A stretch of 64,000 nucleotides of DNA, from positions 1 through 64,000 of the forward strand of contig NZ_MQUR01000018.1 in NCBI RefSeq assembly GCF_001953875.1. Reading direction: 5' to 3'. The stretch comes from Streptomyces amritsarensis (GTDB lineage Bacteria > Actinomycetota > Actinomycetes > Streptomycetales > Streptomycetaceae). The notes under the pieces were generated by a model. That model did not search any database, was not told the origin of the DNA, and saw nothing but the letters and a program-made list of their open reading frames with translations. Below, piece by piece: positions 18,861 through 26,613 of the stretch. Numbering within the stretch: position 1 is the first letter of the stretch; the number at the start of each line of letters is the position of its first letter. The translations under genes and the position numbers were made by a program.

Positions 18861-20024
18861 ATGGACGCTGGGCTCAAGCGTGAGCTGGAGGAGAAGGTCC
18901 GCTCCGGCGAGCGGCTGACCCGTGAGGACGGCATCGCCCTCTACGAGTCGGACGACCTGGCCTGGCTCGGCGGCCTCGCCCACGAGGTGCGCACGCGCAA
19001 GAACGGTGACGTCGTCCACTTCAACGTCAACCGCCACCTCAACATGACGAACGTGTGCACCGCGTCGTGCGCGTACTGCTCGTTCCAGCGCAAGCCGGGC
19101 GAGAAGGACGCGTACACGATGCGCATCGAGGAGGCCGTGCGCCTGGCCAAGGCCATGGAGACGGAGAACCTCACCGAGCTGCACATCGTCAACGGCCTGC
19201 ACCCGAACCTGCCGTGGCGCTACTACCCGCGCTCGCTCTCCGAGCTGAAGAAGGCGCTGCCGAACGTCTCGCTGAAGGCGTTCACCGCGACCGAGATCCA
19301 CCACTTCGAGACGATCTCCGGCATGTCGGCCTCCGACATCCTGGACGAGCTGATCGAGGCCGGCCTGGAGTCGCTCACCGGCGGCGGCGCGGAGATCTTC
19401 GACTGGGAGGTCCGCCAGCACATCGTCGACCACCGCACCCACTGGGAGGACTGGTCGCGCATCCACCGCCTCGCGCACGCGAAGGGCCTCAAGACCCCCT
19501 CGACGATGCTGTACGGGCACATCGAGGAGCCGCGCCACCGCGTGGACCACGTGCTGCGGCTGCGCGAGCTCCAGGACGAGACCGGCGGCTTCCAGGTCTT
19601 CATCCCGCTGCGCTACCAGCACGACTTCGTGGACATGCGGGACGGCAAGGTGCGCAACAAGCTCCAGGCGCGCACGACCATGGCCACCGGCGCCGAGGCG
19701 CTGAAGACCTTCGCCGTCTCGCGACTGCTCTTCGACAACGTGCCGCACGTCAAGGTCTTCTGGGTGATGCACGGCGTGCAGACCGCCCAGCTCGCGCTCC
19801 AGCACGGTGCGGACGACATGGACGGCTCGGTCGTCGAGTACAAGATCACCCACGACGCGGACAACTACGGCACCCCGAACAAGCTGGGCCGTGAGGACCT
19901 GCTCGAGCTGATCCGGGAGGCCGGCTTCCGCCCGGTCGAGCGCAACACGCGCTACGAGATCATCCGCGAGTACCCCGGCCCGGACGCGGACCTGCGCGAG
20001 ACCCCGCAGGCCATGCGCGTCTGA
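18861..20024 (+). CDS. mqnE: Aminofutalosine synthase (radical SAM)
   Basis: 387 residues. Radical SAM cluster CTASCAYCSF (CxxxCxxC, ~residues 65-72) after NMTNV, and the downstream ELHIVNGLHPNLPW, SLKAFTATEIHHF and SLTGGGAEIFDWEVRQ blocks are MqnE-specific. It joins the chorismate-derived enolpyruvyl benzoate (MqnA product) to the adenosine of SAM, forming aminofutalosine. A strong AGAGGAGG ribosome site precedes ATG 18861. Paralogue mqnC lies at 51539. Terminates at the palindrome 20067-20090. Confidence 0.97.
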   Translation: MDAGLKRELEEKVRSGERLTREDGIALYESDDLAWLGGLAHEVRTRKNGDVVHFNVNRHLNMTNVCTASCAYCSFQRKPGEKDAYTMRIEEAVRLAKAMETENLTELHIVNGLHPNLPWRYYPRSLSELKKALPNVSLKAFTATEIHHFETISGMSASDILDELIEAGLESLTGGGAEIFDWEVRQHIVDHRTHWEDWSRIHRLAHAKGLKTPSTMLYGHIEEPRHRVDHVLRLRELQDETGGFQVFIPLRYQHDFVDMRDGKVRNKLQARTTMATGAEALKTFAVSRLLFDNVPHVKVFWVMHGVQTAQLALQHGADDMDGSVVEYKITHDADNYGTPNKLGREDLLELIREAGFRPVERNTRYEIIREYPGPDADLRETPQAMRV

Positions 20025-20066
20025 CCCGGCGCGCGCCCGTCGCGCCGCAGCCGCTCCCGGCGAGTT

Positions 20067-20090
20067 AACCCCGGCCCATGGGCCGGGGTT
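20067..20090 (+). terminator. Intrinsic terminator after mqnE
   Basis: 24-bp perfect palindrome AACCCCGGCCCATGGGCCGGGGTT, foldable as a 10-bp stem with CATG loop, followed by TTAGCTTTG. It lies 42 bp after the mqnE stop and 47 bp before the acetyltransferase gene. Confidence 0.8.
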
Positions 20091-20136
20091 TAGCTTTGTC
20101 TGGACGGGCCGATGAGGTAATGGTTAAACTCGCAAA

Positions 20137-20661
20137 ATGACCCTTACTTTCACCCTGGATCCGGTCGTCGGACCCTCCCTGCGTGATGGAATCCTCGAGC
20201 TCTGGACGGACGTCTCCAACGCGGGCGGCGCCGTGGGCTTCGTGCCGCCGGTCACCCACGACGACGTCCGCCCCGCGCTCGACAAGCACCTCGCCGGCGT
20301 GGCCGACGGGAGCTGCCGACTGCTCGTCGGGCACGACGAGGACGGCGCGGTCGCCGCGACCGCGTTCCTCACCCACAACACGCACCGGCTCCAGCGGCAC
20401 TGGCTGTGGGCCTACACGGTGATGGTCCACCCGCGCCACCAGGGCAAGGGCCTGGGGCGGGACCTCATGGCCGCCACCGAGGCGGCGGCCCGCTCCGTCG
20501 AGGGCATCGACGCCGTCCGCCTCACCTGCCGCGGCGGCCTCGGCCTGGAGCACTTCTACTCCTCCTGCGGCTACAAGGAGGTCGGCCGCGTCCCCGGCGC
20601 CGTCCGCGTGGCCCCGGGCGACGACCGCGACGACATCACGATGCTGCTGCCGCTCTACTGA
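20137..20661 (+). CDS. GNAT-family N-acetyltransferase
   Basis: 174 residues. GNAT acetyl-CoA motif: YTVMVHPRHQGKGLGRDLMAATEAAARSV, with the (Q/R)xxGxG/A pyrophosphate loop (HQGKGLG), then the IDAVRLTCRGGLGLEHFYSSCGYKEVGRVPG motif-B region. No signal peptide. Downstream 20662-20715 holds several near-copies of GCGTACGGGC that could fold. Substrate unknown. Confidence 0.9.
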   Translation: MTLTFTLDPVVGPSLRDGILELWTDVSNAGGAVGFVPPVTHDDVRPALDKHLAGVADGSCRLLVGHDEDGAVAATAFLTHNTHRLQRHWLWAYTVMVHPRHQGKGLGRDLMAATEAAARSVEGIDAVRLTCRGGLGLEHFYSSCGYKEVGRVPGAVRVAPGDDRDDITMLLPLY

Positions 20662-20809
20662 CGAGGGGCGTACGGGCGTACGGGCGCCGGCACGCGAGCC
20701 GTACGGGCGTACGCACCCCGGCGGGCCGCGGCCGGGCCCCGGCGTGCTTCACTGGAGGGCACCGTGCGACGCACGACCTGACGACCACGACGAGAGAGAA
20801 GGGGTCACC

Positions 20810-21121
20810 GTGTCCCTCAAGCCGAGCGCAACGATCCGATACACCGCGATGCGCCTGGGCATCTTCGTCGGCTGCCTCGCCGTCGTCGCGGTCCTCGTCC
20901 GGTTCGGCCTGGTCCCCGCGGGGCTCGGCGACGCCAACGGCGCCTGGGTCGTGCTGCTCGCCCTCGTGCTCTCCGCCCCGCTCTCCTTCGTCCTCCTGCG
21001 CAAGCAGCGCGACGAGATGTCCGCGCAGATCTCCGGGCGCGTCGCGGGTGCGAAGCAGAAGCTCGCCGAGAACCGCAGCCAGGAGGACCAGGCGGACGAC
21101 GCGGCGCGCGTCGGGTCGTAA
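20810..21121 (+). CDS. DUF4229 membrane protein
   Basis: 103 residues from GTG 20810 (AGAGAAGGGG ribosome site). Two transmembrane helices (LGIFVGCLAVVAVLVRFGLV and GAWVVLLALVLSAPLSFVLL) followed by KQRDEMSAQISGRV and a charged cytoplasmic tail: the DUF4229 pattern of actinobacteria. Function unknown. Ends just before a hairpin. Confidence 0.85.
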   Translation: MSLKPSATIRYTAMRLGIFVGCLAVVAVLVRFGLVPAGLGDANGAWVVLLALVLSAPLSFVLLRKQRDEMSAQISGRVAGAKQKLAENRSQEDQADDAARVGS

Positions 21122-21150
21122 CGCCCCCGTTGGCTTCATCACACACCGAA

Positions 21151-21191
21151 CCGCCCCAGCACCGGGTCCACCGCCCGTAACGCTGGGGCGG
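21151..21191 (+). terminator. Intrinsic terminator
   Basis: CCGCCCCAGC (21151-21160) and GCTGGGGCGG (21182-21191), 10-11 bp stem, 21-nt loop, followed by TGGTGTTTT. It lies 29 bp after the DUF4229 gene. Confidence 0.75.
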
Positions 21192-21246
21192 TGGTGTTTT
21201 CCGGGCCTGCGCAAGAGGCGCCCGTGCGCCGCTGTCTCAAAGCGCC

Positions 21247-21279
21247 CCTTTGAGATTCTCAAAGGAGAAGTGTTAGCGT
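21247..21279 (+). promoter_or_regulatory. Promoter with palindrome over the -35 box
   Basis: TTGAGA (21250-21255), 18-bp spacer, TAGCGT (21274-21279). A perfect palindrome CCTTTGAGA-T-TCTCAAAGG (21247-21265) overlaps the -35, placing a repressor site directly on the promoter of the leader peptide and transporter. The predicted start falls at about 21286-21287, on the ATG of the leader peptide, so translation may be leaderless. Confidence 0.55.
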
Positions 21280-21286
21280 GTTCAAC

Positions 21287-21388
21287 ATGTTGACCACAGC
21301 TGCGCACCCGATGACCACGAGCGTCCCGCTCGTGATGCGCCTGCACGTCGACCTCTGCCGCCGCGCGTCCGCGGCCTGTTGCTGTTGA
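21287..21388 (+). CDS. Cys-rich regulatory leader peptide
   Basis: Short frame of 33 codons from ATG 21287, or 25 from ATG 21311, ending TGA 21388. It contains MRLHVDLCRRASAACCC: the RLHVDLCRR stretch matches the short actinobacterial leader peptides found before sulfur/cysteine genes, and it ends with three consecutive Cys codons (TGT TGC TGT) directly before the stop. Stalling at these codons when cysteinyl-tRNA is scarce would give attenuation-type control. It precedes the DAACS-type transporter at 21499, so that transporter probably moves cystine/cysteine or is cysteine-controlled. Confidence 0.7.
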   Translation: MLTTAAHPMTTSVPLVMRLHVDLCRRASAACCC

Positions 21389-21400
21389 GCTGAATCGATA

Positions 21401-21435
21401 CAGCAGCGGTCCCGGCCGGCCCTTCCTGGCTGCTG
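21401..21435 (+). promoter_or_regulatory. Candidate attenuator hairpin after the leader peptide
   Basis: CAGCAGC (21401-21407) pairs with GCTGCTG (21429-21435); the loop contains the self-complementary CCGGCCGG. It starts 12 nt after the leader stop and precedes the transporter gene, the position expected of an anti-terminator or terminator switch. Confidence 0.4.
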
Positions 21436-21498
21436 CCGCACCGCAACACCACGCAGAACCACCCCCCTCACTACGTGCGCCACCTCCGGAGAGTGTCC

Positions 21499-22833
21499 GT
21501 GTCCGCGACCCCGCAGGCCCCTGTCAAGGCCTCGTTCAAGTTCCCCTTCTGGGCCCAGATCGTCGCCGGTCTGGTCCTCGGCGTCCTCCTCGGCTGGATA
21601 GCCCGCAGCCAGGACGTCAGCTGGCTGGGCACCACCCTGGAGAAGACCGGCGACCTCTTCGTCCAGCTCCTCAAGCTGGCCATCGCCCCCCTCGTCTTCT
21701 TCGCGATCCTGGTGTCGATCACCAACCTGCGGAAGGTGAACAACGCGGCGCGCCTCGCCTCCCGCACCCTCCTCTGGTTCATGATCACCTCGCTGATCGC
21801 GGTCGGCATCGGCATCGCGATCGGCCTGCTGACCGACCCCGGCTCGGGCACCGGCCTCACCGCCGCCGACGGCAAGGAACCGAAGAAGACCGGCTCCTGG
21901 ATCGACTTCCTGACCGGCATCGTCCCCACGGACATCGTCACGCCCTTCACCGAGCTGAAGGTCCTTCAGATCGTCTTCCTGGCCGTCGTCGCCGGCATCG
22001 CCGCCCTCCAGCTCGGCGCCAAGGCCAAGCCGGTCCTCGACCTCGCCGAGTCCGCCCTGGAACTCCTCCAGAAGGCCCTGTGGTGGGTCATCCGCCTCGC
22101 CCCGATCGGCACCATCGGCCTGATCGGCACCGCGATCGCCACCTACGGCTGGGACCTCATCGGCAAGTACGCCACCTTCACCGCCGACGTCTACATCGGC
22201 TGCGCCCTGGTGATGTTCGTCGTCTACCCGCTGCTGCTCGCGACGGTCGCCAAGGTCAGCCCGATCCAGTTCTTCAAGGGCGCCTGGCCCGCCATCCAGC
22301 TGGCCTTCGTCTCCCGCTCCTCCGTCGGCACCATGCCGGTCACGCAGAAGGTCACCGAGCGCCTCGGCGTCCCGAAGGAGTACGCCTCCTTCGCCGTCCC
22401 GTTCGGCGCCACCACGAAGATGGACGGCTGCGCCGCGATCTACCCGGCGCTCGCCGCGATCTTCATCGCGCAGATCTTCGACGTGCAGCTGGGCATCAAG
22501 GAGTACCTGCTCATCGTCTTCGTCTCGGTCATCGGCTCCGCCGCGACGGCCGGCCTGACGGGCGCCACCGTCATGCTGACGCTGACCCTCTCCACCCTGG
22601 GCCTCCCGCTCGCCGGCGTCGGCCTGCTGCTGGCGATCGACCCGATCCTCGACATGATCCGCACGGCCACGAACGTCGCAGGTCAGGCGCTGGTGCCGGT
22701 CATCGTCTCGGCCCGTGAGGGGATCCTCGACCAGGAGGCCTACGCCAACGCCTCGGCCTCCCCGCTGGACGAGCCCGCCGCCCCGGCCGCCGTCGTCGAC
22801 GCCGCGCCGCAGCCGGCCGCCGCGACCGCTTGA
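21499..22833 (+). CDS. Dicarboxylate/amino acid:cation symporter (DAACS family)
   Basis: 444 residues from GTG 21499, which has GGAG seven bases upstream; GTG 21475 and 21493 are in frame but poorer. Multiple membrane segments; DAACS marks include the serine-rich hairpin SRSSVGTMPVT (~residue 273), FAVPFGATTKMDGCAAIYPALAAIFIAQ and LLLAIDPILDMIRTATNVAGQ (~residue 380), where the NxxGQ region binds cation. Substrate from family: glutamate, dicarboxylate or cystine. The Cys-rich leader peptide 110 bp upstream favours cystine. C-terminus is an Ala/Pro-rich tail. Confidence 0.93.
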   Translation: MSATPQAPVKASFKFPFWAQIVAGLVLGVLLGWIARSQDVSWLGTTLEKTGDLFVQLLKLAIAPLVFFAILVSITNLRKVNNAARLASRTLLWFMITSLIAVGIGIAIGLLTDPGSGTGLTAADGKEPKKTGSWIDFLTGIVPTDIVTPFTELKVLQIVFLAVVAGIAALQLGAKAKPVLDLAESALELLQKALWWVIRLAPIGTIGLIGTAIATYGWDLIGKYATFTADVYIGCALVMFVVYPLLLATVAKVSPIQFFKGAWPAIQLAFVSRSSVGTMPVTQKVTERLGVPKEYASFAVPFGATTKMDGCAAIYPALAAIFIAQIFDVQLGIKEYLLIVFVSVIGSAATAGLTGATVMLTLTLSTLGLPLAGVGLLLAIDPILDMIRTATNVAGQALVPVIVSAREGILDQEAYANASASPLDEPAAPAAVVDAAPQPAAATA

Positions 22834-22852
22834 GGCCCCGGCCCCTCCGGCT

Positions 22853-22892
22853 CGCCGCAGCCCCCGCCCCCGTCCGGGCGGGGGCTGCGGCG
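22853..22892. terminator. Strong 17-bp bidirectional hairpin
   Basis: CGCCGCAGCCCCCGCCC (22853-22869) pairs perfectly with GGGCGGGGGCTGCGGCG (22876-22892), loop CCGTCC. Located between the transporter stop (22833) and the converging membrane protein (stop 22928). Confidence 0.8.
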
Positions 22893-22927
22893 GTCCTCGG
22901 GGAGGTCGATGTCCTCGCGGGGGAGCC

Positions 22928-23254
22928 TCAGCCGAGCGTCTCGATACGGACCCACGCGATCACCCCCAGCACGAGCGGCGGCGTGAACCACCACGGGCCC
23001 AGCGCCCTGCGGACGGGCGGGAGGAACGTGATCACGACCCCGAGCAGGCTCAGGCACAGCGAGAGGAAGACGGCTGCCGCCGTGCCCTCGTATCCCTGGT
23101 GGTCCCATGCGGCCTGCGGGCCGTTGAACACGGCGGCGTAGACGAGGACGGCGTTCAGGGCGTGCACCAGGGCGAGGGGCAGCGCGAACACCCAGCGCAC
23201 CGGTCGACGGCTCCCGGAGGCTTCGCGCTGCGCACGTTCCGCGTCGAACGACAT
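22928..23254 (-). CDS. Small membrane protein, unknown
   Basis: 108 residues with three hydrophobic segments (WVFALPLALVHALNAVLVYAAVF, AAAVFLSLCLSLLGVVITFLP and WWFTPPLVLGVIAWVRI) and a short charged N-terminus. No family motif recognised. Separate from the DUF397 gene downstream by 62 bp. Role unknown. Confidence 0.75.
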   Translation of the reverse strand: MSFDAERAQREASGSRRPVRWVFALPLALVHALNAVLVYAAVFNGPQAAWDHQGYEGTAAAVFLSLCLSLLGVVITFLPPVRRALGPWWFTPPLVLGVIAWVRIETLG

Positions 23255-23316
23255 TCATCCCCCGCATGGTTGGCGACCGTTCATCGGGAGACGCGGGGCG
23301 GGAACCTTCGGTTCCG

Positions 23317-23508
23317 TCAGACTTCGGACGCCTGGGCGACGAACCCGGCCCAGGCCGCTCGGCCGAAGGCCAGGTGGGCGCGCGCGGTGTCCTTGGAGTC
23401 GCGGACCAGGACCGCGCCGGGGGTGTTGGCCACCTCGACGCAGTCGTTGATGTTGCTGCTGTCGCTGTAGCTGCTCTTGAACCACTCCAGCTCAGGCTTG
23501 TGGATCAT
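23317..23508 (-). CDS. DUF397 protein
   Basis: 63 residues. Typical DUF397: [30 protein letters not shown] and a C-terminal WAGFV. DUF397 proteins are small partners of XRE/DUF5753 regulators in Streptomyces (WhiJ-type pairs such as those in the bld/whi literature) and are thought to counteract them. Its ATG overlaps the stop of the XRE gene by four bases (23505-23508), so the two are co-translated. Confidence 0.93.
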   Translation of the reverse strand: MIHKPELEWFKSSYSDSSNINDCVEVANTPGAVLVRDSKDTARAHLAFGRAAWAGFVAQASEV

Positions 23509-24362
23509 GTTTCTCCCAGCAGTTTCTCGACGAATGCCCGTGACTCCCGGGGCGAGAGAGCCTGGGCCCGGATCATGCCATATTGCAGATCAAGGATTCG
23601 GAGCTGCTTCGGGTCGGAGACCGGGCGGCCGTTGAAGATGCCCTCACCGCGTCCAACCGCCGAACCGTCTGCGAACTTCAGCACTTGGATCAGGCCCTCC
23701 ATTCCGGCGTGATCGGCACAGTTGGTCGGCATCACCTGGATCGTGACGTTCCGCAACTGCCCCAGCTCCAAAAGCCGTTCGAGTTGGGCGCGTCGAACCA
23801 TTGTGCCCCCGATGGTGCGCCGAAGCGTCACCTCTTCTTGGACGAAACTGAGGGCCGGCCCTGGCGATCGGTCGAAGATCGCCTGACGGGCCAGTCGTGC
23901 CGCCACGCCCCGCTCGACCTCCTCCGGCGACTGCGGGGGCTGCGCCATCTCGAACAGGGCGCGGGCGTACTGCTCGGTCTGCAACAAGCCGTGGATGTTG
24001 TGGTTGCCGTACGAGCCGATCTCGACGGCCCTCGCTTCCAGCTTCGCCAGGTCCCGCACCTTCTTCGGGTAGCGGACCTGCTCCAGGTCGGCCTTCATCG
24101 CGGAGATCCTGCCTCCCGCGTCCAGTACCTCGTCCGCCCTGTCCAGGTACTCGGGGCGGGGGATCCGTTTGCCCGACTCGACCTTGCGGACCTGGTCCTC
24201 CCCGTACCGGATGGCCGCCCCGAAGTCCGCGGGCCGAAGGCCGGCCGCCTCGCGCCACGCCTTGAGCTGGCGGCCCAGCGCGGCCACGACCGCCGCACCC
24301 TGTTCGTCCTCCGGATCGATGTCCCAGCCGGGCTCTTCCGTTCCGTCACTGTCCACGCTCAT
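23505..24362 (-). CDS. XRE-family regulator with DUF5753 domain (WhiJ-like)
   Basis: 285 residues from ATG 24362; the frame is open further upstream but becomes non-protein-like. Helix-turn-helix about residues 28-85 ([38 protein letters not shown] is the core), then the DUF5753 domain with [32 protein letters not shown] and the [18 protein letters not shown] region. It pairs with the overlapping DUF397 gene and with a divergent ATPase gene, a common Streptomyces trio. A five-copy phased repeat lies just upstream (24418-24465) and may be its operator. Confidence 0.92.
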   Translation of the reverse strand: MSVDSDGTEEPGWDIDPEDEQGAAVVAALGRQLKAWREAAGLRPADFGAAIRYGEDQVRKVESGKRIPRPEYLDRADEVLDAGGRISAMKADLEQVRYPKKVRDLAKLEARAVEIGSYGNHNIHGLLQTEQYARALFEMAQPPQSPEEVERGVAARLARQAIFDRSPGPALSFVQEEVTLRRTIGGTMVRRAQLERLLELGQLRNVTIQVMPTNCADHAGMEGLIQVLKFADGSAVGRGEGIFNGRPVSDPKQLRILDLQYGMIRAQALSPRESRAFVEKLLGET

Positions 24363-24417
24363 GCGCGCCCACCTCCGACGAGCCGATGTCCGCAACGCCT
24401 CGTACCCCTCGGGCGCG

Positions 24418-24465
24418 TCCGGACAGTCGGGACGGCTCCGGACAAGCTCCGGACAAACTCGGGAC
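24418..24465. repeat. Five helically phased TC(C/G)GGAC repeats
   Basis: TCCGGAC or TCGGGAC at 24418, 24427, 24437, 24448 and 24459: spacings 9, 10, 11 and 11 bp, about one DNA turn each. They sit in the 155-bp promoter region between the divergent XRE gene (start 24362) and ATPase gene (start 24518), a layout expected for cooperative binding of a regulator to one DNA face. Confidence 0.65.
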
Positions 24466-24517
24466 GTACGGGCGGTGCCGCTTCTCACGGTACGCACGGA
24501 CAGACACGCTGAGTGAC

Positions 24518-24922
24518 GTGATTCCTCAACTCGTCGACTTCCACGTCCAGCTGTCCGCGACCCCGCGCGCCGCGCGCCTCGCCCGTCTCCTGACGGTCGA
24601 GCAACTACGCGGCTGGGGACTGCCGCTGGTCGAGCCCGCACACATCGTGGCCGAGCTTGCCGCCAACGCCGTGACCCATGGGGGCGTGCCCGGCCGGGAC
24701 TTCCGGCTGGCCCTCAAGGCGACCCCCGAGGTGCTGCTGATCGAGGTGACGGACGCGCGCGGCGACCGGATCCCGCGGATCCGCGACGCGGGGTGCGGGC
24801 TGGTCATCGTCGAGGCCCTGGCGGAGCGTTGGGGCGTCAGGGAAGGGCCGCCGCCCTGCAAGGTGGTGTGGGCAGAGTTTCTGGCGACCGGGTCGCGGCG
24901 ACCCGCGACCCGGCGTGCTTAG
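24518..24922 (+). CDS. ATP-binding protein (anti-sigma/HATPase_c type)
   Basis: 134 residues from GTG 24518. HATPase_c fold of the SpoIIAB/RsbW-like type: the N box VAELAANAVTHGG (~residues 43-55), EVTDARGDRIPRIRD and the GCGLVIVEALAERWGV glycine-rich lid. Streptomyces has dozens of these beside DUF397/XRE genes; they are presumed protein kinases or anti-sigma factors. The partner sigma or anti-anti-sigma is not in the window. Confidence 0.9.
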   Translation: MIPQLVDFHVQLSATPRAARLARLLTVEQLRGWGLPLVEPAHIVAELAANAVTHGGVPGRDFRLALKATPEVLLIEVTDARGDRIPRIRDAGCGLVIVEALAERWGVREGPPPCKVVWAEFLATGSRRPATRRA

Positions 24923-25072
24923 ACGCATAAAGACCCAAAGAACCGGGGGAAAGAACCAACCCACCCACCCCACCCGGCCCGCATCGCTCGGTCGGGTGAA
25001 AGGTGGCAACTGGGCTGGATTTCAGGTGGGTTGGCGGGCATATGCTCGCCGCGACAACTTCAGACATGAGAC

Positions 25073-25107
25073 GGCCCCCGGTGGGACTGGCATCCCGGCC
25101 GAGGGCC
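25073..25107 (+). promoter_or_regulatory. Long 5'-leader hairpin
   Basis: GGCCCCCGG (25073-25081) with CCGAGGGCC (25099-25107), one mismatch, and an inner GGGA/TCCC stem. It lies 31 bp before the start of the helix-turn-helix gene at 25138. Upstream, CCAACCCACC (24956-24965) and GGTGGGTTGG (25025-25034) form a second inverted repeat. Either could terminate the ATPase transcript or structure the leader. Confidence 0.4.
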
Positions 25108-25137
25108 TGACCAACAAGGAAGTAGCACCGCTTCCCC

Positions 25138-25989
25138 ATGGCTCCACAGCACCCTAGCGCGCCCTCGCGCGCCACGTCCCGAGTTCCCTCCGGCACCGCC
25201 CGATCCGGTGTCATCCACGTCAACACGTGGCACGCGAGTCACTACACCGTGGTCGGCAACCACCTCCTCCAGCACCGCGAACTGTCCGCGACGGCGATCG
25301 GTGTCGCGGCCTACATCCAGTCGCTGCCGGCCGGTGCCCCCGTCGGCATCAAGGCCCTCGTCGCCCGCTTCCCGGAGGGCGAGGTGCGGATCGCCTCCGC
25401 CCTGCGGGAGCTGGAGCGGCACGGCTACCTGGAGCGGCGGCGCGAGCGGCTGGAGGGCGGGCGGGTGGTGACCCGCACGTACTCGTACAACAAGCCGGGC
25501 TCCGCCTCGGGTGAACCGCCTCCGCCACCGGATCGGGAACCCGTGCCGGAGCCGGAGTCGGATCCCGAGCCGGACCCGGCTCCGGAGCGGGAGGCCGCGG
25601 TGGCTCCCGAAGCTCAGCGGCTGCACCCCGGGGCGGCCGACCTGCTTGCGGAGTTGCGGCGGCGCGACCCGCGACTGCTGCTGGCCGAACGCGACGTACG
25701 GCGGCTCGCGCCCTCCGTGTCGGCCTGGCTGGAGCGCGGCGTCGACCCCGAGGCCGTCGCGCGGGCCCTGTCGTCAGGCCTGCCCGAGGACATGCGGCGC
25801 CCCGCGTCCGTCCTCGCGTACCGGCTGACCGCCCTGCTCCCGCCGCACCTGCCGGCCGCCCCACCGCAACCGGCGGCCCGCCCGCCCGCGCGTCCGGACC
25901 CGCTCCAGAACTGCGACGGCTGCGACAAGGCCTTCCGTGCCCCGACCCCGGGCCGCTGCAGAAGCTGCCCACCGGCCGCGGCTGCGTAA
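25138..25989 (+). CDS. Winged-helix protein with acidic Pro linker and C-terminal Cys4 motif
   Basis: 283 residues. N-terminal winged helix (~residues 25-115): LLQHRELSATAIGVAAYIQSLPAG, IKALVARFPEG and IASALRELERHGYLERRRERLEGGR with wing. A repetitive Pro/Glu/Asp linker (~120-160, EPVPEPESDPEPDPAPE) leads to a helical region (~165-235) and a C-terminal CDGCDKAFRAPTPGRCRSC, which looks like a zinc ribbon of CxxC...CxxC form. Similar proteins are widespread and uncharacterised in Streptomyces, often called helix-turn-helix or MarR-like. Confidence 0.82.
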   Translation: MAPQHPSAPSRATSRVPSGTARSGVIHVNTWHASHYTVVGNHLLQHRELSATAIGVAAYIQSLPAGAPVGIKALVARFPEGEVRIASALRELERHGYLERRRERLEGGRVVTRTYSYNKPGSASGEPPPPPDREPVPEPESDPEPDPAPEREAAVAPEAQRLHPGAADLLAELRRRDPRLLLAERDVRRLAPSVSAWLERGVDPEAVARALSSGLPEDMRRPASVLAYRLTALLPPHLPAAPPQPAARPPARPDPLQNCDGCDKAFRAPTPGRCRSCPPAAAA

Positions 25990-26178
25990 GGGCCTGCATG
26001 GCTGGCTGCGATCCGGCTCCAGCGGCGTCGTAGCAGAGCCGACGTCGGGCTTCCGAGACCCACAGCCCGTCGCCGTCGTGCGACGACGACGGCTTCGTCG
26101 AGGCGTACGCGGCGGAGAAGCCGAGCCCCAGCCGGACCCGGCGGCCCGCGACCTCGTCGTCGAGCGCCTGGCGAGGGC

Positions 26179-26562
26179 CTAGGGAGAGGTGGGGATGTCG
26201 GCCGGCAGCGCGGCGACGAGGAGGGAGACGGCTGCGGCCGTGCTCGCGGCCTCCTGCAGCCGGCCGTCGGACGTTCGCACCTCGTAGCGGCCGTCTCTCA
26301 GCGCTCGCGCCAACGGCAGGTCGCCGAAGATCGGAGGGGCGGCACGACGGCTGAAGCGGAGCCAGTAGACGCTGGTCCCCGGGGACAGCGCGCGCAGCCG
26401 GGGCTCGGCGAAGGCGGCTTCGACCAGTTCCCGCAGGTTGGACCGGTCCCGGACGCCTAGTCGCTGCCGCAGCCTCAACCACCGTTCCCCGATGGTGTCG
26501 CCGAGACCGTCGACCGGGTACCACGTACCGGGCTCTGGGGTGGGCAGGCTCTCCTCATGCAT
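26179..26562 (-). CDS. DUF6193-like protein
   Basis: 127 residues. ERWLRLRQRLGVRDRSNLRELVEAAFAEPRLRAL, then SVYWLRFSRRAAPPIFGDLP and GRYEVRTSDGRLQEA resemble the Streptomyces DUF6193 family from memory. No signal, membrane segment or catalytic motif. The 189 bp between it and the previous gene (25990-26178) shows no convincing gene. Function unknown; family call is tentative. Confidence 0.6.
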   Translation of the reverse strand: MHEESLPTPEPGTWYPVDGLGDTIGERWLRLRQRLGVRDRSNLRELVEAAFAEPRLRALSPGTSVYWLRFSRRAAPPIFGDLPLARALRDGRYEVRTSDGRLQEAASTAAAVSLLVAALPADIPTSP

Positions 26563-26613
26563 GCGTTCGAGTCTGCCGGACGGGGTCGGTCGACGAGGTC
26601 CGCCAGCGGCGTC

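Noticed and set aside
25990..26178. Plus-strand frame ending ARDLVVERLARA
   Set aside because: Runs on from shadow sequence with no start or ribosome site; at most a decayed fragment.
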